From UBA4085 sp964556755 (GTDB lineage Bacteria; Acidobacteriota; Aminicenantia; Aminicenantales; UBA4085): DNA of 64,000 bases. Of this stretch, positions 16,320 to 24,389 are shown piece by piece. The stretch spans positions 1-64,000 of the forward strand of contig CAZKXI010000008.1 in the NCBI GenBank assembly GCA_964556755.1. Direction: 5' to 3'. Each line of letters opens with the position of its first letter. Position 1 is the first letter of the stretch. The notes beneath the pieces were generated by a model that did not search any database, was not told the origin of the DNA, and saw only the letters and a list, made by a program, of their open reading frames with translations. A program made the position numbers and the translations under genes.

Positions 16320-17816
16320 TCAGCCGCGGACTTGAACCCGCAGCCGCTGACCGATGCGGACCAGAGTCCCGCTCATGCGGTTGAGCTTCTGGAGAGCGGC
16401 CACCGAAGTCCGATACTTGGCCGCGATGCCCGAGAGCGTCTCGCCCGACTTGACGACGTGCGTGGCGTAGACCGCCTCGGGCGGGGGGATGTAGCGGGGC
16501 AGGCTGTCGGCGGCGGCCAGGGCGGCGGCCGAGCTTCCGACCGGCACCCGAAGCGGATAGCTGCGGTCCGGCGTGGCGTGGACCCTGAGCTCGGGATTGA
16601 GGAAGTCGAGCTCCGCCGCCTCCACCCCCATGGCCGCGGCCCAGGATTCGATCTTGGCCGGCCGGTTGACGGTCACGGTCTCGAAGGCCAGCGGCGGGTA
16701 CGGTTCCGGCAGGGTGACGCCGAAGCGGGCCGGGTCCTTGACGATCAGGACGGCGGCGATGAAGCGCGGCACGTAGCGCGCCGTCTGGTAAGGCAGCCGG
16801 GTGAAGAGGTCCCAGAAGTCGTCCATGTAGCGGACCGATTGGCGGGCGATGGTCCGCTGGACATAGCCCTCGCCGCAGTTGTAGGCGGCCAGGGCGGTCG
16901 ACCAGTCGCCGAACAGGGCGTGCAGATAGGTCAGATAGCCGATGGCTGCCTTGGTCGACTTGACCGGGTCCATCCGGTCGTCCACATAGCGGTCCCGGGT
17001 CAGGCCGAAGCGGTAGCCGGTCGAGGCGATGAACTGCCACATGCCCAGGGCCCGGGCGTAGGACTGGGCCCGGGGCATGAACCAGCTCTCGATCATGGCC
17101 AGCCAGATCAGCTCCTCGGGCAGGCCGGCCTGGCGCAGCTGCTCCTGGATCCAGTCGCGGTAGAAACCGGCTCTGCGGTAGGCCTCCTCGAAGAACTTGC
17201 GCTCCGGGCCCAGAAAGGAGTCGATCTCCCGCTGGACCCATTTGTTGATCGTCAGGGGGATGGACTTGTGGTTGTCCGTAATGGGCGTCCGGCGCGAGGC
17301 GTAGATCTCCTGGATGCGCTGGGCGATGAGAAGGCGCAGGTCGGCCTTCTCCTGAAGCAGCGACGAATCCGCGGGGACCTCGGCCTTCAGCAGCAGGGCG
17401 TAGGCCGCATCCAGCGCCTTGAGCGCCCCGTCCAGGTCGTCCTTCTCCCGAGCCTGCTTGGACTCCAGATAGGAGGCCAGGGCTTCCTCGAGGGCCGCGG
17501 CGGCGGCCCCGCGATCCGGGCCGGGATCGTCCCGGCTCAGGGCGGCGGCGGCTTTCTCCGAGGGGGGGATGGGGAGCGGGTCGGCGGGCTTGACCGCCGG
17601 GACGGAGGCGGGCTGGGCGGCGGATGCGGCCGGGTCCGGGCCGGCCGCCGCCTGAGGAACGACCGGGGACGGCTTGGCGGCGGGGGGGGCGGCTTGAGCC
17701 TGGGGCTCGACCTCGGGCTTTGGCGGACGGCCGCAGCCCGGCCCTACCAGCCCGGCCGCGAGGCAGGCGAAGGCGATCAAAAGGGAGAGAGGACGGGAAG
17801 AAAAGCGCAGGCTCAT
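16320..17816 (-). CDS. mltD: Membrane-bound lytic murein transglycosylase D-like (SLT + LysM)
   Basis: This is a 498-residue exported enzyme. It has a signal peptide ending near Cys28 (possible lipoprotein), a Pro/Ala-rich linker, a helical region, and an SLT domain at about residues 220-370 with the catalytic Glu in LAMIESWFMPRA, then GMWQFIASTGYRFGL and ALAAYNCGEG. A single LysM domain closes the protein (VKSGETLSGIAAKYRTSVAA). It cleaves peptidoglycan glycan strands to 1,6-anhydro products. It is the third gene of a minus-strand set with cca and galE, 33 nt after galE. Confidence 0.92.
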   Translation of the reverse strand: MSLRFSSRPLSLLIAFACLAAGLVGPGCGRPPKPEVEPQAQAAPPAAKPSPVVPQAAAGPDPAASAAQPASVPAVKPADPLPIPPSEKAAAALSRDDPGPDRGAAAAALEEALASYLESKQAREKDDLDGALKALDAAYALLLKAEVPADSSLLQEKADLRLLIAQRIQEIYASRRTPITDNHKSIPLTINKWVQREIDSFLGPERKFFEEAYRRAGFYRDWIQEQLRQAGLPEELIWLAMIESWFMPRAQSYARALGMWQFIASTGYRFGLTRDRYVDDRMDPVKSTKAAIGYLTYLHALFGDWSTALAAYNCGEGYVQRTIARQSVRYMDDFWDLFTRLPYQTARYVPRFIAAVLIVKDPARFGVTLPEPYPPLAFETVTVNRPAKIESWAAAMGVEAAELDFLNPELRVHATPDRSYPLRVPVGSSAAALAAADSLPRYIPPPEAVYATHVVKSGETLSGIAAKYRTSVAALQKLNRMSGTLVRIGQRLRVQVRG

Positions 17817-17849
17817 CCCGCCGACTTTAGCACGCCGGACCGAAGGCGG

Positions 17850-18824
17850 TCAACCGCGACCGGCGTGCCAAGCCCAAGCCGTACGCAGGATGTCGTCCAG
17901 CTCGGAGAGGCGAGGCCGCCAGCCGAGGAGACGGCCGGCTTCCTCCGCCGAAGCCAGCAAGACCGGCACGTCGCCCAGGCGGCGCGGCCTTTCGATGAAA
18001 GGCACCGGCCGCCCGATGACCCCGGCGGCCCGGTCCAGGACCTCGCGCACGGAGTAGCCCCGGCTGGCGCCCAGGTTGACGGCGCCGCCCGGCGCGCCCT
18101 GAAGCAGACGCTCCAGGGCCAGGGCGTGGGCCTCGGCCAGATCGGCGACGTGGATATAGTCCCGGACGGCCGTGCCGTCCGGCGTGGGAAAGTCGGCGCC
18201 GAAGATCTCCAGGGCCGGCCGTCGGCCCAGGGCGGCCAGGAAGATGTTGGGGATGAGGTGGGTCTCGGGATCATGGCACTCGCCCAGGCCGCCGGCCGGA
18301 TCGGCCCCGGCGGCGTTGAAGTACCGCAGCCGCATCGTGCGCAGTCCGTAGGCCCGCTCGTAGTCCCGGCAGATATCCTCGACCATGGCCTTGCTCCGGC
18401 CGTAGGGATTGGCCGGGCGGAGGGGATGGTCCTCGCGGATCGGGACCGACTCCGGCTCGCCGTAGACGGCGGCCGAGGAGGAGAAGATCAGGGCCGGGAC
18501 GCCGGCCTCCATCAGGGCCTCCAGGAGGTTGAGGCTGGAGGTAAGGTTGTGCTCGTAGTATTTGCGCGGGTCGGCGTAGGACTCTCCGACCTGGATCAGC
18601 GAGGCGAAGTGCAGGGCCGCCCCGAAGCGGCGCTCGGCCAGGGCCGCCCTCAGGGCCACCTTGTCGCGCAGATCGCCGACCACCAGGCGGGCCTCCCCGA
18701 CGAACTCCCGGCGGCCGCTGGACAGGTTGTCGAAGACGGTCGCCTCGAATCCCCGCCGGAGCAGGGCCCGGACCGTGTGCGAGCCGATGTAGCCGGCGCC
18801 TCCCGTGACGAAGACCGAAGTCAT
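17850..18824 (-). CDS. galE: UDP-glucose 4-epimerase
   Basis: The 324-residue short-chain dehydrogenase-type epimerase has the NAD-binding GGAGYIGSHTV at residues 7-17, the catalytic SSSAAVYG and the Y-x3-K pair in NPYGRSKAMVED. YFNAAGADPAG and RDYIHVADLAEAH are typical of GalE. It interconverts UDP-glucose and UDP-galactose for cell-surface glycans. The start overlaps the cca stop (ATGA), and a GGAGG lies before it. Confidence 0.94.
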   Translation of the reverse strand: MTSVFVTGGAGYIGSHTVRALLRRGFEATVFDNLSSGRREFVGEARLVVGDLRDKVALRAALAERRFGAALHFASLIQVGESYADPRKYYEHNLTSSLNLLEALMEAGVPALIFSSSAAVYGEPESVPIREDHPLRPANPYGRSKAMVEDICRDYERAYGLRTMRLRYFNAAGADPAGGLGECHDPETHLIPNIFLAALGRRPALEIFGADFPTPDGTAVRDYIHVADLAEAHALALERLLQGAPGGAVNLGASRGYSVREVLDRAAGVIGRPVPFIERPRRLGDVPVLLASAEEAGRLLGWRPRLSELDDILRTAWAWHAGRG

Positions 18825-20245
18825 GGGCGTCCCTCCAGGATGGATCGAGCCAGCCGCAGGCCGCCGGCCCGGGTCCGAAACTCGTTGTCGAGCTGGCGGC
18901 GGTAGAGCTCCTTGAGCACTTGGCCCATGGCCGGGCCCGGCGCGGCGCCCAGCCCGATCAGGTCGCGGCCCATGACCAGGGGGGCGATGGAGGCGCGGTT
19001 GACGCCCAGGGCCTTGAAGGTGTTCAAGAGCCAGCGGCCCTCCCGGTCCAATCCCCGCATCGGCCTCCGTCCGCGCCCGCCCCGGTCGGCCGCGTCCAGG
19101 TAGGCGCACAGCTCGATCTCGCCCTTGAGGTCGGCCGCCAGCCGGTTGAAGGCCTTGCGGGTGACCTGGTCGCGGCGGGCCCACAGCTCGGCCGGCCGAT
19201 GGTGCGTCCGGATGAGCGTCAGGGCCGTGCCGCGCACGTCGAAGCCGTTCCAGGAGAAGATCTTGGCCCGGGCGAAGGCTTGGCGGGCGATCCTCTCGCT
19301 GGCCACGTCGTGGCCGGCCGAGGTCACCGTCATGCGGCCGCGCTTGTGCTCCCAGGCCGTGGTCTCGGCCTTGCCCGCGTCGTGGTAGAGCGCGGCCAGC
19401 AGGAGGGCCAGGGCCCGCGGCGGCTCCAGCTTGGAGGCGGCGGCCAGCCGGGCGGCTTGGTCGACGGCCAGCTTGGTGTGGCTCCAGACGGTCCCTTCCG
19501 GGTGGAAGAGGGCGTCCTGGATGACCAGGGTCAGGGCGTAGAGCTCGGGGAAGAGGCGGCGCAAGGCGCTCAGGCGGAACAGCTCCTCCAGCCCGACCGA
19601 GGGGCGGGGCGAGCGGAGCAGGATGCGGAAGAGCTCCTCGTTGACCCGCTCGACGCTGAGCCCGGCCAGGTCGACGTCCTTGGCCAGGGCGTAGATCGCC
19701 GGATCGACCCGGAAGCGCAGGACCGAAGCGAAGCGGGCCGCCCGCAGGACCCGCAGGGGATCCTCGGGGAAGGCGGAGGGATCGGTGACCCGCAGAAGGC
19801 GGGCCCGGATGTCGGCCCGGCCGCGGAAGGGATCGATCAGGGCCCCGTCGCTGAGGCGCAGGGCCATGCTGTTGCAGCGGAAGTCGCGGCGCCGCAGGTC
19901 CTCCTCGACCGGCAGCCCGGGATCGGCCCGAACGACGATGTCCTTGTGCCCCCGTCGCCCGTCGGCTGCGGCCCGGTCGGCCCGGGGCAGGGCCACGTCG
20001 AAGGTCCGGCCGCGCCGGGTGAACTTGATGACTCCGAAGCTGCGGCCGACCAAGTCCACCTTGCCGTGCCGGGCCAGACGCTCGACGATGGCTTCGACCG
20101 GGCGGCGGGCCACCAAGAGGTCGACCTCCTCCGGCCGGCCGCCCCGCAGCAGGTCGCGGACGTAGCCGCCCACGGCGTAGACGTCGGAGCCGAAGAGGCG
20201 GACAAAGAGCTTCCGCTCGCGGAAATCCGGCTCGGGGATGGTCAT
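18821..20245 (-). CDS. cca: CCA-adding enzyme / poly(A) polymerase family nucleotidyltransferase with HD domain
   Basis: The 474-residue class II nucleotidyltransferase has the head motif VGGYVRDLLRG and the two-carboxylate VDLLVA variant. The RRDFRCNSMALRLSDG motif and the ERVNEELFRILL helix follow. A C-terminal HD-like domain has LAALYHDAGKAETT. This family adds CCA to tRNA 3' ends or acts as poly(A) polymerase; the two cannot be separated by eye. The usual motif is DxD; here it reads EVDLLV with Glu-Glu-Val-Asp. The frame opens at GTG 20275, but that codon overlaps the -10 box, so ATG 20245 was chosen. Confidence 0.88.
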   Translation of the reverse strand: MTIPEPDFRERKLFVRLFGSDVYAVGGYVRDLLRGGRPEEVDLLVARRPVEAIVERLARHGKVDLVGRSFGVIKFTRRGRTFDVALPRADRAAADGRRGHKDIVVRADPGLPVEEDLRRRDFRCNSMALRLSDGALIDPFRGRADIRARLLRVTDPSAFPEDPLRVLRAARFASVLRFRVDPAIYALAKDVDLAGLSVERVNEELFRILLRSPRPSVGLEELFRLSALRRLFPELYALTLVIQDALFHPEGTVWSHTKLAVDQAARLAAASKLEPPRALALLLAALYHDAGKAETTAWEHKRGRMTVTSAGHDVASERIARQAFARAKIFSWNGFDVRGTALTLIRTHHRPAELWARRDQVTRKAFNRLAADLKGEIELCAYLDAADRGGRGRRPMRGLDREGRWLLNTFKALGVNRASIAPLVMGRDLIGLGAAPGPAMGQVLKELYRRQLDNEFRTRAGGLRLARSILEGRP

Positions 20246-20266
20246 GGGGGCTTCGGTCCGGGGCCT

Positions 20267-20295
20267 ATTATACACGAGACCTCCCGGGTTGTCCC
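20267..20295 (-). promoter_or_regulatory. Promoter of the cca-galE-mltD operon
   Basis: On the minus strand, GGGACA (20290-20295, 4 of 6) and a perfect TATAAT (20267-20272) are 17 nt apart. The start of transcription falls near 20260, about 15 nt before the cca ATG. The -35 box overlaps that of the opposite promoter. Confidence 0.7.
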
Positions 20296-20317
20296 CCGGG
20301 GGGGATTCGTGTAGACT
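20289..20317 (+). promoter_or_regulatory. Promoter of the LEA-2 protein gene
   Basis: TTGTCC (20289-20294, 4 of 6), a 17-nt spacer and TAGACT (20312-20317, 4 of 6) lead to a leader of about 34 nt with a GAGGA ribosome binding site. The -35 box overlaps the cca -35 box within the palindrome CCCGGGTTGTCCCCCGGG. Confidence 0.55.
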
Positions 20318-20357
20318 AAGCCCTCTTTCGACCCTAAGGCTTGACCGAGGAACGAAG

Positions 20358-21221
20358 ATGCCCCTGCCGACGCCCCGACGCTTCGCGGCTTGGCCGCTCC
20401 TGCTGATCCTCCTGGCGGCGTCCGCTTCCCCCGCCGCCCAGCGCTACGACGTCGAGGTCTCCGTCCGCGAGCGGATCGCCCGCGACGTCGATACGACCGG
20501 AGCGACCCTGGTCTTCCTCCTCGACCTGAAGAACCTGACCTCGACCCGGCGCTCGCTCGCCCGCTACGACTACCGGGTCATCTTCGGGACGACGGACTAC
20601 GTCCGCCAGGAGACGGCCTTGGACGCGGCCATCGCCGTCCCGGCCCAGGGCGAGACGACGATCGCCTTCCCGGTCCGGGTGACCTACGAGACCCTCAACG
20701 CCGGCGTGCCCGAGGCGCTGGGCCGGGACCGGGTCGGCTGCAACCTGGTCGGCGGCATGACCTTCCAGGACGAGCGGCGGCGCGAGGAGCGCGTCCCGAT
20801 CGCCTTCAGCGGCGAGGTCCCCGTCTTCCGCGGCTTCCAGGCCCGCTGCCTCCCCTTCGAGGCCCGCTCGCTGTCGGTCGGCGGCGGCGATTTGACCTTC
20901 CGGGCCGCCTGGGTCAATCCCAACGGCTTCCCCCTGCGGATCGAGAGCGTCGAGTACAAGATCAGCGTGGCCGACAAGGTCCTGGCCGCCGGGACGATGG
21001 CCGGGGGGGGGGCGATCGAGGCCAAGGGCGAGCAGCCCCTGTCTCTGGACATCCTCCTGGACTTCTGGGAGATCGGCAAGGACGTCTCGGCGGCCTTCGA
21101 GAGCCGCCGGGTCGACGTCCGGTTCCAAGGCCGGGTCGAAGCGTCGTGGGAGTGGGGACGGATCGTCCTGCCCTTCGACCGGACCGAGAAGGTCGAGGTC
21201 CGGCCGGCTCAGAACCAGTAG
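20358..21221 (+). CDS. LEA type 2 (WHy-domain) family secreted protein
   Basis: This 287-residue protein has a Sec signal peptide (AAWPLLLILLAASASPAAQ). Two successive beta-sandwich repeats follow. In each, a conserved N-P/L-x-x-x-x-x-L pattern appears (DLKNLTSTRRSLARYDYRV and WVNPNGFPLRIESVEYKI), and each ends in a polar strand. This matches the LEA-2/WHy fold found in bacterial periplasmic proteins linked to desiccation tolerance; the true role here is unknown. GAGGA lies 6 nt before the ATG. Its last 13 nt overlap the end of the convergent barrel gene. Confidence 0.75.
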   Translation: MPLPTPRRFAAWPLLLILLAASASPAAQRYDVEVSVRERIARDVDTTGATLVFLLDLKNLTSTRRSLARYDYRVIFGTTDYVRQETALDAAIAVPAQGETTIAFPVRVTYETLNAGVPEALGRDRVGCNLVGGMTFQDERRREERVPIAFSGEVPVFRGFQARCLPFEARSLSVGGGDLTFRAAWVNPNGFPLRIESVEYKISVADKVLAAGTMAGGGAIEAKGEQPLSLDILLDFWEIGKDVSAAFESRRVDVRFQGRVEASWEWGRIVLPFDRTEKVEVRPAQNQ

Positions 21222-21970
21222 TTGAAGCCGACCGAGATCATGAAGCCGCCCAGGTCGAGCGGCTCGAAGCCCTCGAAGCTCTTCATCTTGGCGCTGGCCC
21301 GGTTGTACTGGACGCCGCCGTCCAGGGTCATCCGGCTGCCGATCGGGACCATCACCCCGCCGAAGACCTGGAAGCCGAAGCCGAAGCGGCCGAGCTGGCT
21401 CTCGTACGTGTCGGCGTAGTAGATCGGGTAGACCGGGACCTGGTCGCCCGTCTCCTCGGTGTAGACGTACTCGTCGCTGAAGTCGATCAGGTCGCCGGTC
21501 AGACGCAGATTGTAGAAGTAGAGGCCGATGCCGCCGCCGAGGTAGGGGATGACGCCGGCCCGCCGGCCGAAGGGGGCCAGCTTGACCGACAGCTGGATCG
21601 GCGTCACCGAGTACCGGATGGTATGGGTGGGGACGTAGTCGCCGTAGAAGTCGTTGGGAAAGGCGAAGTCGCCGTTGGAGAAGGAGTACCCGACGTAGTC
21701 GCGGTACATGCCGCTCTTGCTCTTGCCGAAGGTGTCGATGCCGAAGACCAGGCTGATGCCGCGGGTCAGGAACAGCTCGTAGGCGAAGCCGAAGGAGGTC
21801 TCCTGGAAGCCGGTCCGGGCGAGCGTCATCTGGTCGAATTCCATGGTCCAGAAGTCGCTCCGCATGCTGGGGACGTTGAAGCTCAGCCGGAAGGTGGCCA
21901 GGTTGGCCGCGGCCGGAACGGCGGTCAAGGCCAGCAGGGCCAGGGTCAGGGGGACTAGGGCTTTTTTCAT
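21209..21970 (-). CDS. Outer-membrane beta-barrel protein
   Basis: The 253-residue protein has a signal peptide (MKKALVPLTLALLALTAVPA AAN). Alternating hydrophobic and aromatic strands follow, such as SFGFAYELFLTRGISLVFG and AGVIPYLGGGIGLYFYNLRL. The chain ends in GFMISVGFNYWF, with the terminal Phe that BAM recognises. Eight to ten strands are likely. The ligand is unknown. The gene stands alone behind a sigma-54-type promoter, so its expression is probably tied to an enhancer-binding activator. Confidence 0.8.
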   Translation of the reverse strand: MKKALVPLTLALLALTAVPAAANLATFRLSFNVPSMRSDFWTMEFDQMTLARTGFQETSFGFAYELFLTRGISLVFGIDTFGKSKSGMYRDYVGYSFSNGDFAFPNDFYGDYVPTHTIRYSVTPIQLSVKLAPFGRRAGVIPYLGGGIGLYFYNLRLTGDLIDFSDEYVYTEETGDQVPVYPIYYADTYESQLGRFGFGFQVFGGVMVPIGSRMTLDGGVQYNRASAKMKSFEGFEPLDLGGFMISVGFNYWF

Positions 21971-21995
21971 CGCGAATCTCCTTCACCCCTGGCGG

Positions 21996-22012
21996 TGCAA
22001 ATTCCATGCCAA
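21996..22012 (-). promoter_or_regulatory. Sigma-54 (RpoN) type -24/-12 promoter of the barrel gene
   Basis: The minus strand reads TTGGCATGGAATTTGCA. It matches the RpoN consensus YTGGCACGRNNNTTGCW at 16 of 17 positions, with the required 10 nt between GG and GC. Transcription would start near 21985, with an AAGGAG ribosome binding site between that point and the ATG at 21970. Confidence 0.7.
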
Positions 22013-22048
22013 GGGACGGCCTCCGGGCGCGTCCCGGGCGGCGGGCCG

Positions 22049-22078
22049 GGACATGTGGCGAAAAGGTGTCAGATGTCC
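22049..22078. promoter_or_regulatory. Inverted repeat, possible activator site for the sigma-54 promoter
   Basis: GGACAT (22049-22054) and ATGTCC (22073-22078) are perfect inverted half-sites with 18 nt between. They lie 64-93 nt upstream of the predicted RpoN start, where enhancer-binding proteins often bind. This is inference from position and symmetry only. Confidence 0.35.
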
Positions 22079-22140
22079 ACTTTCCCGGCCTCCTAGTGTA
22101 AAGGTTGAGACGGCATCCTGTAAAGCCTTCCGGGCGGCCG

Positions 22141-22168
22141 TTGACAGGCGGGGCGGGCTCCCTTAAAG
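22141..22168 (+). promoter_or_regulatory. Promoter of tsaC
   Basis: A perfect TTGACA (22141-22146) is followed after 16 nt by TTAAAG (22163-22168, 3 of 6). The start codon at 22184 is 15 nt further on. The -10 box is weak. Confidence 0.45.
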
Positions 22169-22183
22169 TGGGCCCGAGAAGCC

Positions 22184-22843
22184 ATGGCGACCGCGATCCT
22201 CTCGGCCCCCCCTGGAGGGAGCGCGCTGCCCGGCGAAGCCGATGCCGCGGCCCTGCTGGCCGGCGGAGGGATTGCCGCCTTCCCCACGGACACCTACTAC
22301 GGCCTCGGCGGGAGCGCGTTCCTGGCCCGGGCCGTCGAGGCCGTCTACGCCCTCAAGGGCCGGCCCCGCGGAAGGCCCCTGCCGGTCGTGGTGGCGGACT
22401 TGGAGATGGCCAAGGCGGCCGCGGCCGGCGGACTGCCGGAAGCTTTTCGGCGCCTGGCCGGGGAGCTTTGGCCCGGCCCTTTGAGCCTGGTCGTCCGGGC
22501 CGGATCGGCCCTGCCGGCCCCGATGCTTGGCCCGGGCGGGACCGTGGCCATGCGCGTGCCGGCCGTGCCTTGGCTTCGGAGCCTGCTCCGCCGCTGCGGC
22601 TGGCCCCTGATCTCAACCAGCGCGAACCTCTCCGGGGCCGCCGAGGTCGACGATCCGGCCGAAGTCCGCCGGCTCTTCGAGGGCCGGGTCGACCTGATCA
22701 TCGACGGCGGAAAGACGCCGGGGGGCGCCCCCTCGACGATGGTCGACCTGACCCGCGGCGAGCCGGTTCTGCTGCGCCCCGGGGCCGTCCCCTGGGAGAA
22801 GATCCTGGCCGTCTTGACCGCTCGCCCTCATCGCCAAGGGTGA
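22184..22843 (+). CDS. tsaC: L-threonylcarbamoyladenylate synthase (Sua5/YrdC/TsaC)
   Basis: This 219-residue YrdC-domain protein makes threonylcarbamoyl-AMP from Thr, bicarbonate and ATP for the tRNA modification t6A. Motifs are PTDTYYGLGG near residue 35, KGRPRGRPLPVVV, then STSANLSGAAEV and PSTMVD. It has the short TsaC-like length without the extra Sua5 domain. No other t6A genes are nearby. Confidence 0.93.
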   Translation: MATAILSAPPGGSALPGEADAAALLAGGGIAAFPTDTYYGLGGSAFLARAVEAVYALKGRPRGRPLPVVVADLEMAKAAAAGGLPEAFRRLAGELWPGPLSLVVRAGSALPAPMLGPGGTVAMRVPAVPWLRSLLRRCGWPLISTSANLSGAAEVDDPAEVRRLFEGRVDLIIDGGKTPGGAPSTMVDLTRGEPVLLRPGAVPWEKILAVLTARPHRQG

Positions 22844-22910
22844 TTCGCGGCGGCCGAATCTCACCCCCGGATTGCCTCCCCGAGGCGATGCCCCCCCGCC
22901 TGTTCCCTTC

Positions 22911-22916
22911 TAGAAT
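22911..22916 (+). promoter_or_regulatory. Putative -10 box of the HD-GYP gene
   Basis: TAGAAT (5 of 6) ends 6 nt before the ATG at 22923. No good -35 box is visible at 16-18 nt. If used, the mRNA would be leaderless. Confidence 0.35.
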
Positions 22917-22922
22917 GGGCCC

Positions 22923-24389
22923 ATGTTCAGCCGACGCTCGGCCGCCGCCCGCCACGCCGCATCCGGCCTCGACGAGTCCTGGGATACGGGCGACCGGACC
23001 GGCCTCTTCGCTCTGGCCGGCGGCGAGGCGGTGCCCCTGCCGGCCATGGACGTGCCCTTGTTCATGGAGATGACGCCGGCCGCCGTCCTGGTCGTCTCGC
23101 TGTCGGGGCTGATCGTCGACGGCAACAAGGCGGCGGCCGATCTCTTCGGCTTTGCCAACCGCTTCGAGCTCATCGGCCTGCGCTGCGAGCGGCTCTTGGC
23201 TCCCCGGGAGCGCGGAGCCGCGGCCCGGGCCCTGCGGACGGTCCTGGAGGATGGCCTGATCGTCAACCGCGAGCTCGCCTGTCTGGGGGCGGACGGCCGG
23301 TCCTTCGAAGCCCTCGTCTCGGCCCGGCTGGTGCGGGGCGCCGCGGGCGAGCCGGCCGCCTTCCTGGTCGTCAGCCAGGATATCAGCCCGCGCAAGGCCC
23401 AAGAGCTGGCGATGGCCGAGAGCGAATCCAAGTTCCGGACGCTCTTCGAGTCCGCCAACGACGGCGTCTTCCTTGTCGACGGCCAGGCCCGCATCCTCGC
23501 CGTCAACCGCCGCGGCGCGGCCCTGCTCGGGTACCCGATCGAGCGGCTGGTGGGCGTCTCGGCCGAGGCCTTTCTGGCCGAGGGCGCCCAAGAGGAGGCC
23601 AGCAGCCGACACCGCGCCTTGGAGCGCGGCGAGGAGGGCCCCGCCGTGGAGAGGACGCTGCGGCGGGCGGACGGAACCGAGCTGCCGGTGGAGGTCCGAG
23701 GGGCCCTGGTCCGGGACGCCGCCGGCCGGGCTTACGGCATCCAGTATGTGGTCCACGACCTCAGCAGCCGCAAGCAGGCCGAGCGGGAGCAGGCCCGGAC
23801 AGCCGGCCAGCTCCGGCGGGCCCTGGGCAGCATCATCAACGTCGTGGCCGCCACCGTGGAGATCCGCGATCCCGGCACGGCCGGCCACCAGAAGCGGGTG
23901 GCCAACCTGGCCCGGGCCATCGGCGCCGAGATGGGCCTGCCGTCCGAGACGATCGAGGCCATCCGATTCGCCGGCGTCGTCCACGACGTCGGCAAGACGT
24001 CCATCCCGGCCGAGATCCTCAGCAAGCCCGGCCGCCTGTCGGAGGACGAGCGGCGCCTGGTCCGGGAGCATGCCCGCTTCGGCTTCGAGATCCTGAGGAA
24101 CGTGGAATTCCCCTGGCCCATCGCCGAGATCGTCCGCCAGCACCACGAGAGGCTGGACGGGTCGGGCTACCCGCGGGGCTTGAAGGGGCCGGACATCCTC
24201 GTCGAGGCCCGGATCATCGCCGTGGCCGACGTCATGGAGGCCATGGCCTCTCACCGGCCCTACCGGCCGTCGCTGGGGCTGGAAGCGGCGCTGGCCGAGA
24301 TCGCCGCCCAGCGCGGCGTTCTCTACGATGCCCGGGTGGTGGACGCCTGCCTCAAGATCTTCGCCGAGCGGAAGGTGCCGCTCCTCTGA
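22923..24389 (+). CDS. PAS-PAS-HD-GYP protein, probable cyclic-di-GMP phosphodiesterase
   Basis: The 488-residue cytoplasmic protein has two PAS domains (about residues 45-160 and 170-285). A C-terminal HD-GYP domain has HDVGK at about residue 354, the HHERLDGSGYPRGLKG motif and DVMEAMASHRPYRP. HD-GYP domains hydrolyse c-di-GMP to pGpG or GMP, and the PAS domains probably sense redox or a ligand. No receiver or membrane domain is present. No Shine-Dalgarno precedes the ATG, and a TAGAAT lies 6 nt upstream. The stop abuts the convergent metG stop with no gap. Confidence 0.92.
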   Translation: MFSRRSAAARHAASGLDESWDTGDRTGLFALAGGEAVPLPAMDVPLFMEMTPAAVLVVSLSGLIVDGNKAAADLFGFANRFELIGLRCERLLAPRERGAAARALRTVLEDGLIVNRELACLGADGRSFEALVSARLVRGAAGEPAAFLVVSQDISPRKAQELAMAESESKFRTLFESANDGVFLVDGQARILAVNRRGAALLGYPIERLVGVSAEAFLAEGAQEEASSRHRALERGEEGPAVERTLRRADGTELPVEVRGALVRDAAGRAYGIQYVVHDLSSRKQAEREQARTAGQLRRALGSIINVVAATVEIRDPGTAGHQKRVANLARAIGAEMGLPSETIEAIRFAGVVHDVGKTSIPAEILSKPGRLSEDERRLVREHARFGFEILRNVEFPWPIAEIVRQHHERLDGSGYPRGLKGPDILVEARIIAVADVMEAMASHRPYRPSLGLEAALAEIAAQRGVLYDARVVDACLKIFAERKVPLL

